From contig NC_092360.1 in assembly GCF_030848805.1 (NCBI RefSeq), forward strand, positions 19,695,701 to 19,759,700: 64,000 nucleotides of DNA. The letters are read 5' to 3'. The number at the start of each line of letters is the position of its first letter. The first letter of the stretch is position 1. Both the position numbers and the translations under genes were made by a program. The notes beneath the pieces were generated by a model that was not told the DNA's origin, did no database searches, and worked only from the letters and a program-made list of their open reading frames with translations. Source of the stretch: Temnothorax longispinosus. Its lineage: Eukaryota; Arthropoda; Insecta; Hymenoptera; Formicidae. Of the stretch, positions 37,386 through 46,862 are shown piece by piece.

Positions 37386-37691
37386 TGGCACCGAAAAAGC
37401 ACTGACTTATGGAATCATTTCGACCGATTAAAAGATTTAGTGGTAAGGTGCAATAAATGTAAAAATAAAATTCAAGTATCCAGGAAATGTCACTTAACAC
37501 GAGCAGCAAGAATACACCTCACTAAACACGAAATATTTTCCGATAAAGACTACATATTACCTAATAAGTTATGGCAATATTATTTCGATTTACCAAAATA
37601 TGAAGCAAAATGTAAGAAATGTAATAGAGTAATATCTTATTTATCGAACTATAGACTGTTAAAACAACATTTGAAGAGTAAACATAAGTAA
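37386..37691 (+). CDS. Tandem BED-type zinc fingers, partial gene (hAT-like or domesticated)
   Basis: Open frame of about 100 residues with two consecutive BED fingers. Finger 1 starts LWNHFDRLKDLVVRCNKC and closes with an H-x4-H pair (HLTKH region). Finger 2 starts LWQYYFDLPKYEAKCKKC and closes LLKQHLKSKH. BED fingers bind DNA and are typical of hAT transposases and genes derived from them. There is no ATG before finger 1 in frame, so an upstream exon or the gap holds the start, and no transposase domain follows. A related remnant is at 48768-48956. Confidence 0.6.
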   Translation, partial: WHRKSTDLWNHFDRLKDLVVRCNKCKNKIQVSRKCHLTRAARIHLTKHEIFSDKDYILPNKLWQYYFDLPKYEAKCKKCNRVISYLSNYRLLKQHLKSKHK

Positions 37692-38765
37692 GTATACATC
37701 TAACAATTTATTAAAATAACAAGGGTTTTAAAATAAATTGTAATAATAAAGCAATCAATAGCTAAAGGAAATTGAGCGACAAAGGTTTTTATCATTAAAT
37801 TCATGGAACAATTATTTGCAATTTTAATTTTAAATGTGCTTATCGTATCGTGATAATAATAATTATTTCAATTATTTCACATATAATTTGGAATTTTGAA
37901 TCGCTCATTTCTTGTTATTACTTATACATACATATTCAACTTTTATATCAACCTCAACCTCTGTGAACAATTTTGCAAACGTTTGTTGAAGCACTTTGAG
38001 ACCGGCGTTATTTTTCTGACTACGAATTTAACGAATAATGCCGACACCTGGCGCGGCCTGGGTCAATAGCTGCCAGGTGTCTAAGTTTTGACGAAATTAC
38101 CTTAATTAATTGGGCGCCAGTTAGTTTTATGAGAACTAACAAACTCATATCCCGTATCTAATTCTCCTAATATTCGGTAATCGGCTAGCGATTTCAAGCT
38201 TTAATCATGAGACAACACAAGGGGAGTTCCGTCGGGAGACCCAAGAAATATTGTGGAAGTCAAAAGAAATCAGAGAGATAATCAAACGATATATGAGTGT
38301 ATTAAAATAATTTGACTTACGTTACAATTACGCCGCTATTCGTCACAAAACGGCCCACACAACTCGTTCACAATCATTAGACGTACGCCGTCTACACAAG
38401 TATATTAACCAATTCATATCGTCGAATTTACTCGTAACAATGATTCTTAACCGGCAAACAACTGATCGTTATACATTATCGAATTACATTATAATTTACG
38501 CAGGACTGATCCCGCCGAAGGCCGACGGAAGAATCGCCGAGATCTCTCGGTCGTTCCGCTACCACGCGCCCACCCCCTTCGATCCTACCAATCGTTGCGG
38601 ATCGATATATTTCGTCACATGCGGCTACGCTATTGGCTCTCCGTCTCGACGGTTTACGGGGTTCGGCGCTCGTGCCGCGCGGGCAACAGAGAATGTACAG
38701 TCGGTATTTCATAAATTTTATCGAAATTTAATTACTGTAAATTTGAATTTATTTATTCTTAACAG

Positions 38766-39031
38766 ATTTCCGAAAAAAGAGGAATATCGCAAATAATGGC
38801 TCGATTTGTGTGGAATTGATAAAAAAGTTTTGAGAATTTTCTACTAAATTATGTTCGGATCACTTTGAAGAAAATAATATAATTCAAAGAGTTGGGCGTT
38901 CAGTTGCCAAACCTGATGCCGTCCCAACGATTATAAAGAAAAAAAAGAAGAACTGTTATTTTGGCAACATAAATAAAACTGAGGACAAAGTGGAGACTGT
39001 ATCTGTCAGTATTAGTGCACTAATAAAATAG
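38766..39031 (+). pseudogene. THAP domain remnant
   Basis: After an acceptor-like ttcttaacag the sequence reads FPKKEEYRK, a stop, then WLDLCGIDKK. A frame change follows, then KLCSDHFEENNIIQ and RSVAKPDAVPTI. Order and spacing (FP, W, C..DHF, xPxAVPT) are those of the C2CH THAP finger found in P-element transposases and regulators. The exon with the first cysteine pair is not seen. One stop and one frameshift make it a relic. Confidence 0.55.
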
Positions 39032-39575
39032 ATAAGAAGACGTTGGATTTACTTCGTGAGTGGGGTTACGAAGAATTCATTGAAATCTTCAAAGGTTTGT
39101 ATAGTTTGATATAACTAATACGAGATTCGGTTTTGGATGCTACTTATATGGTGTAAATTATACATTGACTAATTATAATACAATGGCTTATGATACTGAG
39201 CAGTCTAGTGTTGCATAGTGTATTAATTCCTGTTAACTTTAACCGTTAATATCTCGCTTCGCGGGGCATATATATAATATAATTATATTATTAAATGAAA
39301 GTTATTGATTTTGTAGCCAACGAAATTGATTATGAGGCTATAAGAATTATAAAAATATCCGATTTTCAGCACATAATACCGAAGGCAGGGCCTAGAGCCA
39401 AATTTTGTGATAAACTTGAGATTCATAAGCTTGATCCATTATCAACAGAAGTATGTTGTAAAGATTTTAGTAGCACCTAGAAAATCATAAGAATATTAAG
39501 ATATCTTAAGGGCCAATTTCTTTACCGTTGGATAACTCTATCCTTTGGTTAACCTCACTCTTTATCTCTTTCTAA

Positions 39576-39696
39576 GGCTGGATTCGGGGAGCGCGCTATT
39601 AGCGCTATTTGCTTATTCTATCCTTGTTTTACACCTGATGAGCGATAAAGACAAAATGATTCAATAGCGCTAATAGCGCGCTCCCCGAACGCAGCC
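39576..39696. mobile_element. 121-bp foldback MITE
   Basis: Ends ggctggattcggggagcgcg and cgcgctccccgaacgcagcc, with arms including ctattagcgctatt on both sides and a loop of about 50 bases. It lies about 30 bases upstream of the SWAP70-like exon at 39726. Its terminal GGCT(G)CGTTCGG word is shared with the element at 24365-24912. Confidence 0.8.
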
Positions 39697-40091
39697 CAAC
39701 TGTCCCCTGATCGCTTCCCATCTAGTAATATCCTTGGGTCTGCAGTGGGATGCGGCAGATTTCTCAGCTCTATCAGCGGCTATCGGGATATTTAGGTAAC
39801 TTGTCGTTCCTAGCTTGTCACAAAGATCAAGGAAATGTAAAAGACGCTATTTGTTTATGAAAAATTTCACGGAAAGATTTTCTACGTTTCTGGCGGTTTT
39901 GGAATCCAAGTATAGTGGCGGTAATACTTTGGACACTATAGCGTTGACAGAGGCGATCGATGATCTCCACCAGATTTACGTAAAGAATGTAGTGAAAAAG
40001 GTAAATCAAAGTTTTGCTTAATTTTGCTAATAAATTAAAAAAAAAAATAAAAAAATAAAAAAATGTGATTTCGACTGCCCAATTCACACAC

Positions 40092-40094
40092 ACA

Positions 40095-40126
<32 letters not shown>

Positions 40127-40265
40127 CTCTCTCATATACACATATATTCTTATTATACAAGGTATGTTCATCCATATACATATGTATGTATTTCATAATG
40201 CGGAGTAAAGCGAAGCTTCTAGTTCTAGGTTAGGTTCTAGGTTGAAAAATGCTCCGTCATCAATG

Positions 40266-40299
<34 letters not shown>

Positions 40300-40415
40300 A
40301 TATACACATATATTCTTATTATACAAGGTATGTTCATCACTATACATATGTATGTATTTCATAATGCGGAGTAAAGCGAAGCTTCTAGTTCTAGGTTAGG
40401 TTCTAGGGTTAGGTT
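40092..40415. repeat. Two tandem units with (CT)n tracts, period about 166 bases
   Basis: Each unit has a CT run, then catatacacatatattcttat, aaggtatgttcatc, cataatgcggagtaaagcg and agttctaggttaggttctag. The two units are nearly identical. They lie immediately before the gypsy gag frame, where a 5' LTR would be expected, but no matching copy was found after the element. Confidence 0.8.
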
Positions 40416-40457
40416 CTAGGGACTCGACCGAAGGAGCAGACCTGGGAGAACGGCAAA

Positions 40458-41363
40458 ATGAAGGAGTTTTACTACCGGCTCAGTAAGAGCGATCTCGTGC
40501 ACGAAATGAAAATACTCGGACTCGACACCGAGGGCAGCCTCGACGAACTCCGGAAACGATTAAGTAAATTCATCGATGACCACCCCGAGATGTTCGAAGC
40601 ACGGGACACCCTCCGCCTCCCGCCCCCGGCCATAACCCTAAATCAAGACCTCCCGCTCACCCCGGTAACCGTGATACACGCCGACCCCCCGAGTAACTCG
40701 TCCACGGAAATCATGAACCAAATGCGGAAGTGGGGGTTGCATTTCGAGGGGAAGGACCCGTGGGCATTCCTGGAGCGAATCGACGAACTGCGGGCCGCCT
40801 ACGAGTTTTCCGACGCGCACTGGCTACGCGGGTTACCCGAATTACTCCGGGGGGACGCCCTACTGTGGTACCGGAATAACCGCGACAACTGGACCCGCTG
40901 GGCGGAGTTCTTAACCGATTTCAAAGATACATTCCTGCCGCGACGATACCGGCTCCAGCTAGCCAACGAAATCCGCGATCGCGTACAAAAAGAGGGGGAA
41001 CCATACGTAAAATACGCGACGCAAATACTGACCCTTATGCGTAGGGCGGGGGGCTACTCGACCGAAGAACAAGTCGAGCAGCTCTACGAAAATATGCATC
41101 CGGACTATCAGAGCCTCATCTGGCGGAGCGATGTGCGCAGCCCCCGGGAGCTGCAGCAGAGGGCGGGGGAATTCGAGCGATTGCAGCAAAAGCGCAAGAA
41201 CACAGCGCCGCGAGAAACACCGTCGCCGACCCACCGACCACCGCCGCCGTGTACAACCGAAGCGAGTGCTGCTGGCGTTGCAAACAGCGCGGGCACACGC
41301 GCTTCGACTGCCGGCGTCCCGCCCGAAAATTCTGTTCGCAATGCGGCAAAGACGGCGTCCTGA
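40458..41363 (+). CDS. Gypsy gag (capsid region) with SAP-like N-terminus
   Basis: 301 residues from ATG at 40458. Residues about 10-40 (LVHEMKILGLDTEGSLDELR...) have the helix-turn pattern of a SAP motif. A Retrotrans_gag-like region follows (LRGDALLWYRNN, FKDTFLPRRYRLQLANEI), and then a glutamine/arginine-rich tail. In intact gypsy elements zinc knuckles follow in frame; here they are in another frame (41249-41440), so the last part of this ORF is read out of frame. Gag forms the particle that packages element RNA. Confidence 0.75.
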   Translation: MKEFYYRLSKSDLVHEMKILGLDTEGSLDELRKRLSKFIDDHPEMFEARDTLRLPPPAITLNQDLPLTPVTVIHADPPSNSSTEIMNQMRKWGLHFEGKDPWAFLERIDELRAAYEFSDAHWLRGLPELLRGDALLWYRNNRDNWTRWAEFLTDFKDTFLPRRYRLQLANEIRDRVQKEGEPYVKYATQILTLMRRAGGYSTEEQVEQLYENMHPDYQSLIWRSDVRSPRELQQRAGEFERLQQKRKNTAPRETPSPTHRPPPPCTTEASAAGVANSAGTRASTAGVPPENSVRNAAKTAS

Positions 41364-41440
41364 CAAAGGAGTGCCACCCGCCTCCGGGAAACGACGCCGG
41401 GACCGCGGAAACTCCGGCCACCCCTCGGTCCTCCCCGTAA
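41249..41440 (+). pseudogene. Gypsy nucleocapsid zinc knuckles, frameshifted from gag
   Basis: Reads CWRCKQRGHTRFDC, a full CCHC knuckle, then CSQCGKDGVLTKEC, in which the histidine position is occupied by another residue. It lies in a different frame from gag (40458) and from protease, so at least one indel separates them. Confidence 0.7.
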
Positions 41441-41445
41441 AGTTC

Positions 41446-41700
41446 ACGCCCCGGCCGCACCTGAAGACGCGCATCCGAGACCGTCCACTGGACGCCCTAC
41501 TCGACACCGGATCGGACATCTCCTTCGTCAACGAGCACACCGCCCGACTCGCGCAGAACCTTGGTTTCCCCGTAACCCCGGATGAAGGGCAAGTCCAGCT
41601 CGCCAACGGGCAACATATCACGTTACCTGGCCGCGTCCGGCTACCAATTCAGGCCGCCGGCACTCGTTTACCATTATGCCGATCTGGCACTCGTTTACCA
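41446..41700 (+). pseudogene. Gypsy aspartic protease region
   Basis: The frame open from 41131 to 41715 contains the active-site signature ALLDTGSDISFV, then FPVTPDEGQVQLANGQ. It ends in the duplicated ggcactcgtttaccattatg segment. The retroviral-type protease cleaves the element's polyprotein; this copy is cut off from polymerase by a frame change. Confidence 0.65.
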
Positions 41701-43588
41701 TTATGCCGAACCTGAGGAGCTCGGTACTACTCGGGGTCGATTTCTGGGCAAAGTTGGGACGCGCCATCCCCGCACCCGTCGAGTCGGGACCCACGACCAG
41801 ACCCCCGCCATCGCAATGACCGAGGGCATCGCGCCACGCACCCCAGCCGAAGCTGAGAAACTCCGGGAGTTCCTCGCGGAAGAACTCCCGCTCTTCGACC
41901 GAGTAAGCGGGCCAACCGACAAAACCGCCCACCACATCCGAGTTAAAGAAAACATCGAGCCGATTAAACAACGGTACCGACCGCGCAATCCAGCCATGCA
42001 GGCCATCATTAACGCCGAGGTCGAGAAAATGGAACGGGAAGGGGTAATAGAACAATCGAATAGCGCGTGGAGCTCCCCGGTGGTCGTAGTACGGAAAAAA
42101 GACGGGAGCCACCGATTTTGCATCGATTTTAGACGGGTTAATGACGCGACCGAGACCGACGCCTACCCCCTCCCCCAAATCACCGCGACGCTCGACAAAT
42201 TGCGCGGGGCGAAGTACCTAACTACGCTCGACCTCAAGAGCGGGTACTGGCAGGTGCCGCTCACCCCACCCAGCCGACCGATCACCGCGTTTACCGTACC
42301 GGGGAAGGGGCTCTACCATTTTAAAATGATGCCGTTCGGCCTACACTCCGCCCCCGCGACGTTCCAGCGGCTTCTAGATACCGTGCTCGGGCCGGAACTC
42401 GAACCGCACGTCTTCGTATACCTCGACGACATTATCATTATCACGGAAACATTCGACGAACACCTCCGGATCTTACGCGAAGTATTCCGGCGCCTCCGCG
42501 CAGCCAGTTTACGACTCAACCCGGATAAATGCAGATTTTGCGTCGACCGCCTACAATATCTCGGCCATATAGTCGATCGCGAAGGGATCCATACCGACCC
42601 TGAGAAAGTGCGGGCAGTCGCCCAGTGGCCACGGCCGCAAACCGTAAAACAAATCCGGCAATTCCTGGGGGTGGCATCGTGGTACCGACGATTCATCCAG
42701 GACTTTGCGACCATCGCCGCACCGCTCACCGCCCTGACGCGAAAGCACGCCCGCTGGAGTTGGGGGGAGGCAGAGAATACCGCGTTCGAGAAATTAAAAA
42801 ATACCCTAACCTCCGCGCCGGTCCTCTCGTGCCCAGATTTCACGCGACGCTTCATCTTACAAACCGACGCAAGCACAACCGGCCTCGGGGCCGTGCTCAC
42901 GCAAAACTTCCCGGAGGGGGAGAGGGTTATCGCATACGCAAGCCGCACATTGAATCAGGCCGAACGAAACTACAGCGCGACCGAGCTCGAATGCCTTGCG
43001 GTGATCTGGGGAATACGGCGAATGCGCGAGTATCTGGAAGGATACTCATTTACCGTAATTACCGACCACCAATCCCTCCGCTGGCTGCAAAAATTAGATG
43101 CACCCACCGGCAGGTTGGGGCGCTGGGCATTCGAGCTCCAACAATACGATATGGACATCAAGTACCGCAAGGGAGCCCTCAACCGGGTCGCGGACGCCCT
43201 GTCGCGTCAAAACACCGCCGCCGCCGTCACGACCCCGCCCCGCTGCTCGTGGTACCGCCGGACGCTACGAGCGGTGCAAGACGCTCCCCGGGAACACCCC
43301 GATTACGAGGTGAGGGACGGGAAACTGTACCGGCACCTATTGCACAACCTCGACTTTAACGAAACCCCGCCCGAAACACAATGGAAGGAATGCGTAGCTA
43401 AGGAACTGCGCCCCGAGATCCTCCGCCGAAATCACGACGCTCCCACCGCCGGACATCTCGGCATCGCGAAAACGATCGCTCGCGTCGCCCAGTTATATTA
43501 CTGGCCCGGTATGTTCCGGGAAATCGCACAATACGTGCGAAACTGCTCTCGGTGCCTAAGGCACAAAGTCGCGCAAACCCGACCGGCG
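41582..43588 (+). CDS. Gypsy reverse transcriptase, RNase H and integrase zinc-binding region, interrupted
   Basis: A long open frame that stays open into the Transib insertion. Reverse transcriptase motifs include SSPVVVVRKKDGSHRFCIDF, TTLDLKSGYWQVPL and the catalytic FVYLDDIII. RNase H motifs are LQTDASTTGLGAVL, YSATELECLAV and ITDHQSLRWL. The integrase HHCC region has HDAPTAGHLGI and CSRCLRHK. The true polymerase begins after the duplication near 41710; the first codons of the frame overlap the protease in another frame. All catalytic residues that I looked for are present. The frame is cut at 43588/43589. Confidence 0.85.
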
Positions 43589-45134
43589 CACAGTGGTCCA
43601 GAATCATCATTTTTTGTTCAAAATTGTCTACAGACCACAATTCTCAATGAAATCAAACGAATTTTTTTTTAAAATACTCGTAAATAGATAACAAAAAAAA
43701 CGTAAGAGAAGGGTTTTTCGAATTATTTTGAAATCTGATTATGGCATAATAAAGAATTCGGAAAATATATGAAAAAAACTTAGTTTTCGGAAAATTTTTT
43801 TGGTTTACGTTGCTGAAAGTCATTGTAAGAGGTCTTTGAGGTTGCTGATCACAAATTTGATCTCAGATGAACGAAATTCAAGATGGCGGATCCAATGTGG
43901 CGCATCAAAAATCGGAAAACGATGAAAATTGAACGAAAATTTGCCTATATGGCTTATCGTACTGCTGTCATTGGGAAATATTCGAAAATATTGACATATT
44001 TAATACATGTATACCTTTAACGATTGTACCTTGAACCTACAGAACCGATGACTTTGAAGTTTGCAACGTTGCTAAGCAACAAAAATAAAAATCGCGATTC
44101 TCCGAAATTTTTTTGCTTTAAAAATTAACAATCCCTCTCAGAAGAAACCTCCATCAGTTTGGATTACTTCCGAGAGGGGGAACCTCCCCTAACAGAGGGA
44201 TGAAGTGTTTAAAAATTTCTATCTCCCGTGTTTACGCGATTCTCCGAAATTTTTTTGTTTTAAAAATTAACAATCCCTCTCAGAAGAAACCTCCATCAGT
44301 TTGGAGTACTTCCGAGAGGGGGAACCTCCCCTAACAGAGGGATCGACCAAATACGGGAGATAGAAAATTTTTAAAGACTTCATCCCTCTGTTAGGGGAGG
44401 TTCCCCCTCTCGAAAGTACTCCAAACTGATGGAGGTTTCTTCTGAGAGGAATTGTTAATTTCTAAAACAAAAAAATTTCGGAGAATCGCGTAAATACGGG
44501 AGACAAAAATTTTTAAACATTTCATCCCTCTGTTAGGGGAGGTTTTCCCTCTCGGAAGTAATCCAAACTGATGGAGGTTTCTTCTGAGAGGGATTGTTAA
44601 TTTTTAAAGCAAAAAAATTTCGAAGAATCGCGATTTTTATTTTCGTTGCTTAGCAACATTGCAAACTTCAAAGTCATCGGTTCTGTAGGTTCAAGGTACA
44701 ATCGTTAAAGGTATACATGTATTAAATATGTCAATATTTTCGAATATTTCCCAATAACAGCAGTACGATAAGCCATATAGGCAAATTTTCGTTCAATTTT
44801 CATCGTTTTCCGATTTTTGATGCGCCACATTGGATCCGCCATCTTGAATTTCGTTCATCTGAGATCAAATTTGTGATCAGCAACCTCAAAAACCTCTTAC
44901 AATGACTTTCAGCAACGTAAACCAAAAAAATTTTCCGAAAACTAAGTTTTTTTCATATATTTTCCGAATTCTTTATTATGCCATAATCAGATTTCAAAAT
45001 AATTCGAAAAACCCTTCTCTTACGTTTTTTGTTATCTATTCACAAGTATTTTAAAAAAAAATTCGTTTGATTTCATTGAGAATTGTGGTCTGTAGACAAT
45101 TTTGAACAAAAAATGATGATTCTGGACCACTGTG
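43589..45134. mobile_element. Non-autonomous Transib element, full-length palindrome, inserted in gypsy integrase
   Basis: 1546 bp, beginning CACAGTGGTCCAGAATC and ending with the exact reverse complement. It is flanked by the 5-bp duplication CGGCG (43584-43588 and 45135-45139). A CACWRTG terminus with a 5-bp GC-rich target duplication is the hallmark of Transib, the DNA-transposon superfamily related to RAG1 and its heptamer. The two arms (about 43589-44345 and 44350-45134) are near-identical, so the whole element can snap back. Each arm contains two copies of a roughly 110-140-base unit (atccctctcagaagaaacct ... cctaacagagggat). No transposase is coded; mobility would depend on an autonomous Transib elsewhere. 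Confidence 0.9.
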
Positions 45135-46183
45135 CGGCGGGGACACTACACGCCACGTCCGTCACCCGCCCGTGGCAACAGGTCACCCTCGACCTAATTG
45201 GACCGCTGCCGCGATCGAAGCAAAGCCACACATGGCTCCTAACGATGCAGGACCGCTTCTCCAAGTGGTTGGAGATGCGCCCCCTGCGCCGCGCCACCGC
45301 CCCCACAGTAACCACGCACATCGCCGAAGCGATTATATTCCGCCACGGCTGCCCCGACACGATATTGTCGGACAACGGCACGCAGCTCCGTTCTAGTAAA
45401 CTCGCAAAAATGCTCGCCGCCCATAACGTCCGACATGTATACGCACCGGTCCACGCGCCGCATTGCAACCCGGCCGAGCGAACAAACCGGGTTGTAAAAA
45501 CGATGATTTCGCAATACGTCGACCGAAACCACCGTAATTGGGATGAGCGCATCCCCGAACTCCAGTTCGCGTATAATACGGCCCGCCACGAAGCTACCGG
45601 CTACACCCCCGCGTATCTCATATTCGGCCGAGAACCAATCTCCCCTCTCAACCGGGAGACCGCCCCAAGCGCCGCGGCCGCTCCGCCGGACGAAACGCGC
45701 CGACACCTCGAGGAGGCCTACGAACTCGTGAGAGTACACCTGGCGCGCGCTTTTCAGAGACAGGAAAAATATTATAATTTACGACGCCGCCAGTGGGCAC
45801 CGAAGGTCGGAGAGTGGGTATGGAAACGCGAATACCCACTCTCCAACAAAGCCGCCGCGTTTAACGCCAAGCTGGCACCGAAGTTCCGCGGGCCCCTCGA
45901 GGTGCGCCGAATTGTATCACCGGTAATCGTCGATCTCCGCGACAAAAGCGGCAAATGGAGCCGCCATATCCACATACAAGATTTGAAACCCGCGCCCGCC
46001 GCCCCCGCGCCTGACGTCAACGAAGAGGACAATGACACCGAGACCGACACCGGCGAAAACGACATCGAGGACGACGACAGTACCGAAACCGAAACCGACA
46101 ACGATGAAAACACGGAACCGGGAGATAACGACAATAACAACAACGAAACAAATTCAGAGGACGACGACAGAGCCAAAGATTAG
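45135..46183 (+). CDS. Gypsy integrase core and C-terminal region (after the insertion)
   Basis: After one copy of the target duplication the frame matches that of the upstream part. The DDE catalytic triad is present: D in VTLDLIGPLP, D in ILSDNGTQL, E in NPAERTNRVVK. A C-terminal domain follows, then a very acidic tail (runs of E, D, N and T from about 46010). Integrase inserts element cDNA into the host genome. The Transib insertion removed continuity with the zinc-binding half, so no full polyprotein is made from this copy. Confidence 0.85.
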
Positions 46184-46259
46184 GCGAAAAGCAAACCGCC
46201 CCATTCCCAAAAAGGAAAATAAATACCGACGCCGAAAACGAAAAGCTCACAAACGAGCC

Positions 46260-46862
46260 ATGGCATCCGTCACGAGCGAAACGTCGATCGAGAGGGATAT
46301 CCTCGAGGAAATTAATAAGATCCTCGCCGAGCCAGAGGAATACGACCCGGCCCACCCAGACATCGGGCATACCTGGTCGAGGCTCTTCAACAGAGGGTCC
46401 GCCGCCGCCGCCGCCCTCGCCAGGAGTACCGAACCTGCAGGCGCACCGCCGACACGCAAAAACGTGCCGACGGTCGGCTGCACGATCCAACGGTCCGACA
46501 AGCAGCAACGGCGAAAATTAGAATGGCTCACCACCCCGCCGCCGCCACTGAGCCAGCCGAGACCACGCGCCATGCCGAGGATCACCGGGATAGAGAGGAC
46601 GAAAGTCGACCTGGAGGCCATACCGAGCCGGCTAAAACCTCTGGCACCGCCACCAACACCGGCCAACAACCCGCCGGCACCGGCGAGACCCCCGCCGATA
46701 CCAACCACCGGCCCGACGGCACCTCCAGAGGCGGCCACGGGCAAACAACCCAGGCGGCTACGGGCTACGACACACCACTACGTTGCGATCTTACGTTTAT
46801 ATACAGATACATATTGTATAGTTTTAAGAGGTGCCATAGCGCACATTACACGCGTTACATAA
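46260..46862 (+). CDS. Extra ORF downstream of gypsy pol
   Basis: 200 codons from ATG at 46260, in another frame from integrase and starting about 77 bases after its stop. The N-terminus is MASVTSETSIERDILEEINK, then DIGHTWSRLFNRG, then a long proline/arginine-rich part. No signal peptide or membrane span is visible, so it does not look like an envelope protein. I do not recognise it. Same base composition as pol supports membership of the element. Confidence 0.5.
   Translation: MASVTSETSIERDILEEINKILAEPEEYDPAHPDIGHTWSRLFNRGSAAAAALARSTEPAGAPPTRKNVPTVGCTIQRSDKQQRRKLEWLTTPPPPLSQPRPRAMPRITGIERTKVDLEAIPSRLKPLAPPPTPANNPPAPARPPPIPTTGPTAPPEAATGKQPRRLRATTHHYVAILRLYTDTYCIVLRGAIAHITRVT

Larger units (their letters stand above)
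40458..46862 (+). mobile_element. Ty3/gypsy retrotransposon, decayed, in the SWAP70-like intron
   Basis: Order gag, zinc knuckles, protease, reverse transcriptase, RNase H, integrase, extra ORF, as in Ty3/gypsy elements. The GC content is far above its host intron. Limits given are those of the coding part; I could not find paired LTRs, so the element may be truncated or its LTRs unlike anything I can match by eye. Frame changes separate gag, knuckles, protease and polymerase, a 27-base tandem duplication lies between protease and reverse transcriptase (about 41657-41708), and a Transib element splits the integrase. Sense orientation equals that of the host gene. Confidence 0.9.

Noticed and set aside
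39827..40171. Minus-strand frame with an RERERE stretch
   Set aside because: Produced by the CT microsatellite.
40959..41621. Long minus-strand frame opposite gypsy gag and protease
   Set aside because: It is an antisense shadow of a GC-rich coding region; the sense frames carry the recognisable domains.
42313..43359. Frames of more than 200 codons overlapping the polymerase on both strands
   Set aside because: The real reading is fixed by the YLDD and RNase H motifs in another frame.
45073..45739. Minus-strand frames opposite integrase
   Set aside because: The DDE motif lies in the plus-strand frame; these are composition effects.
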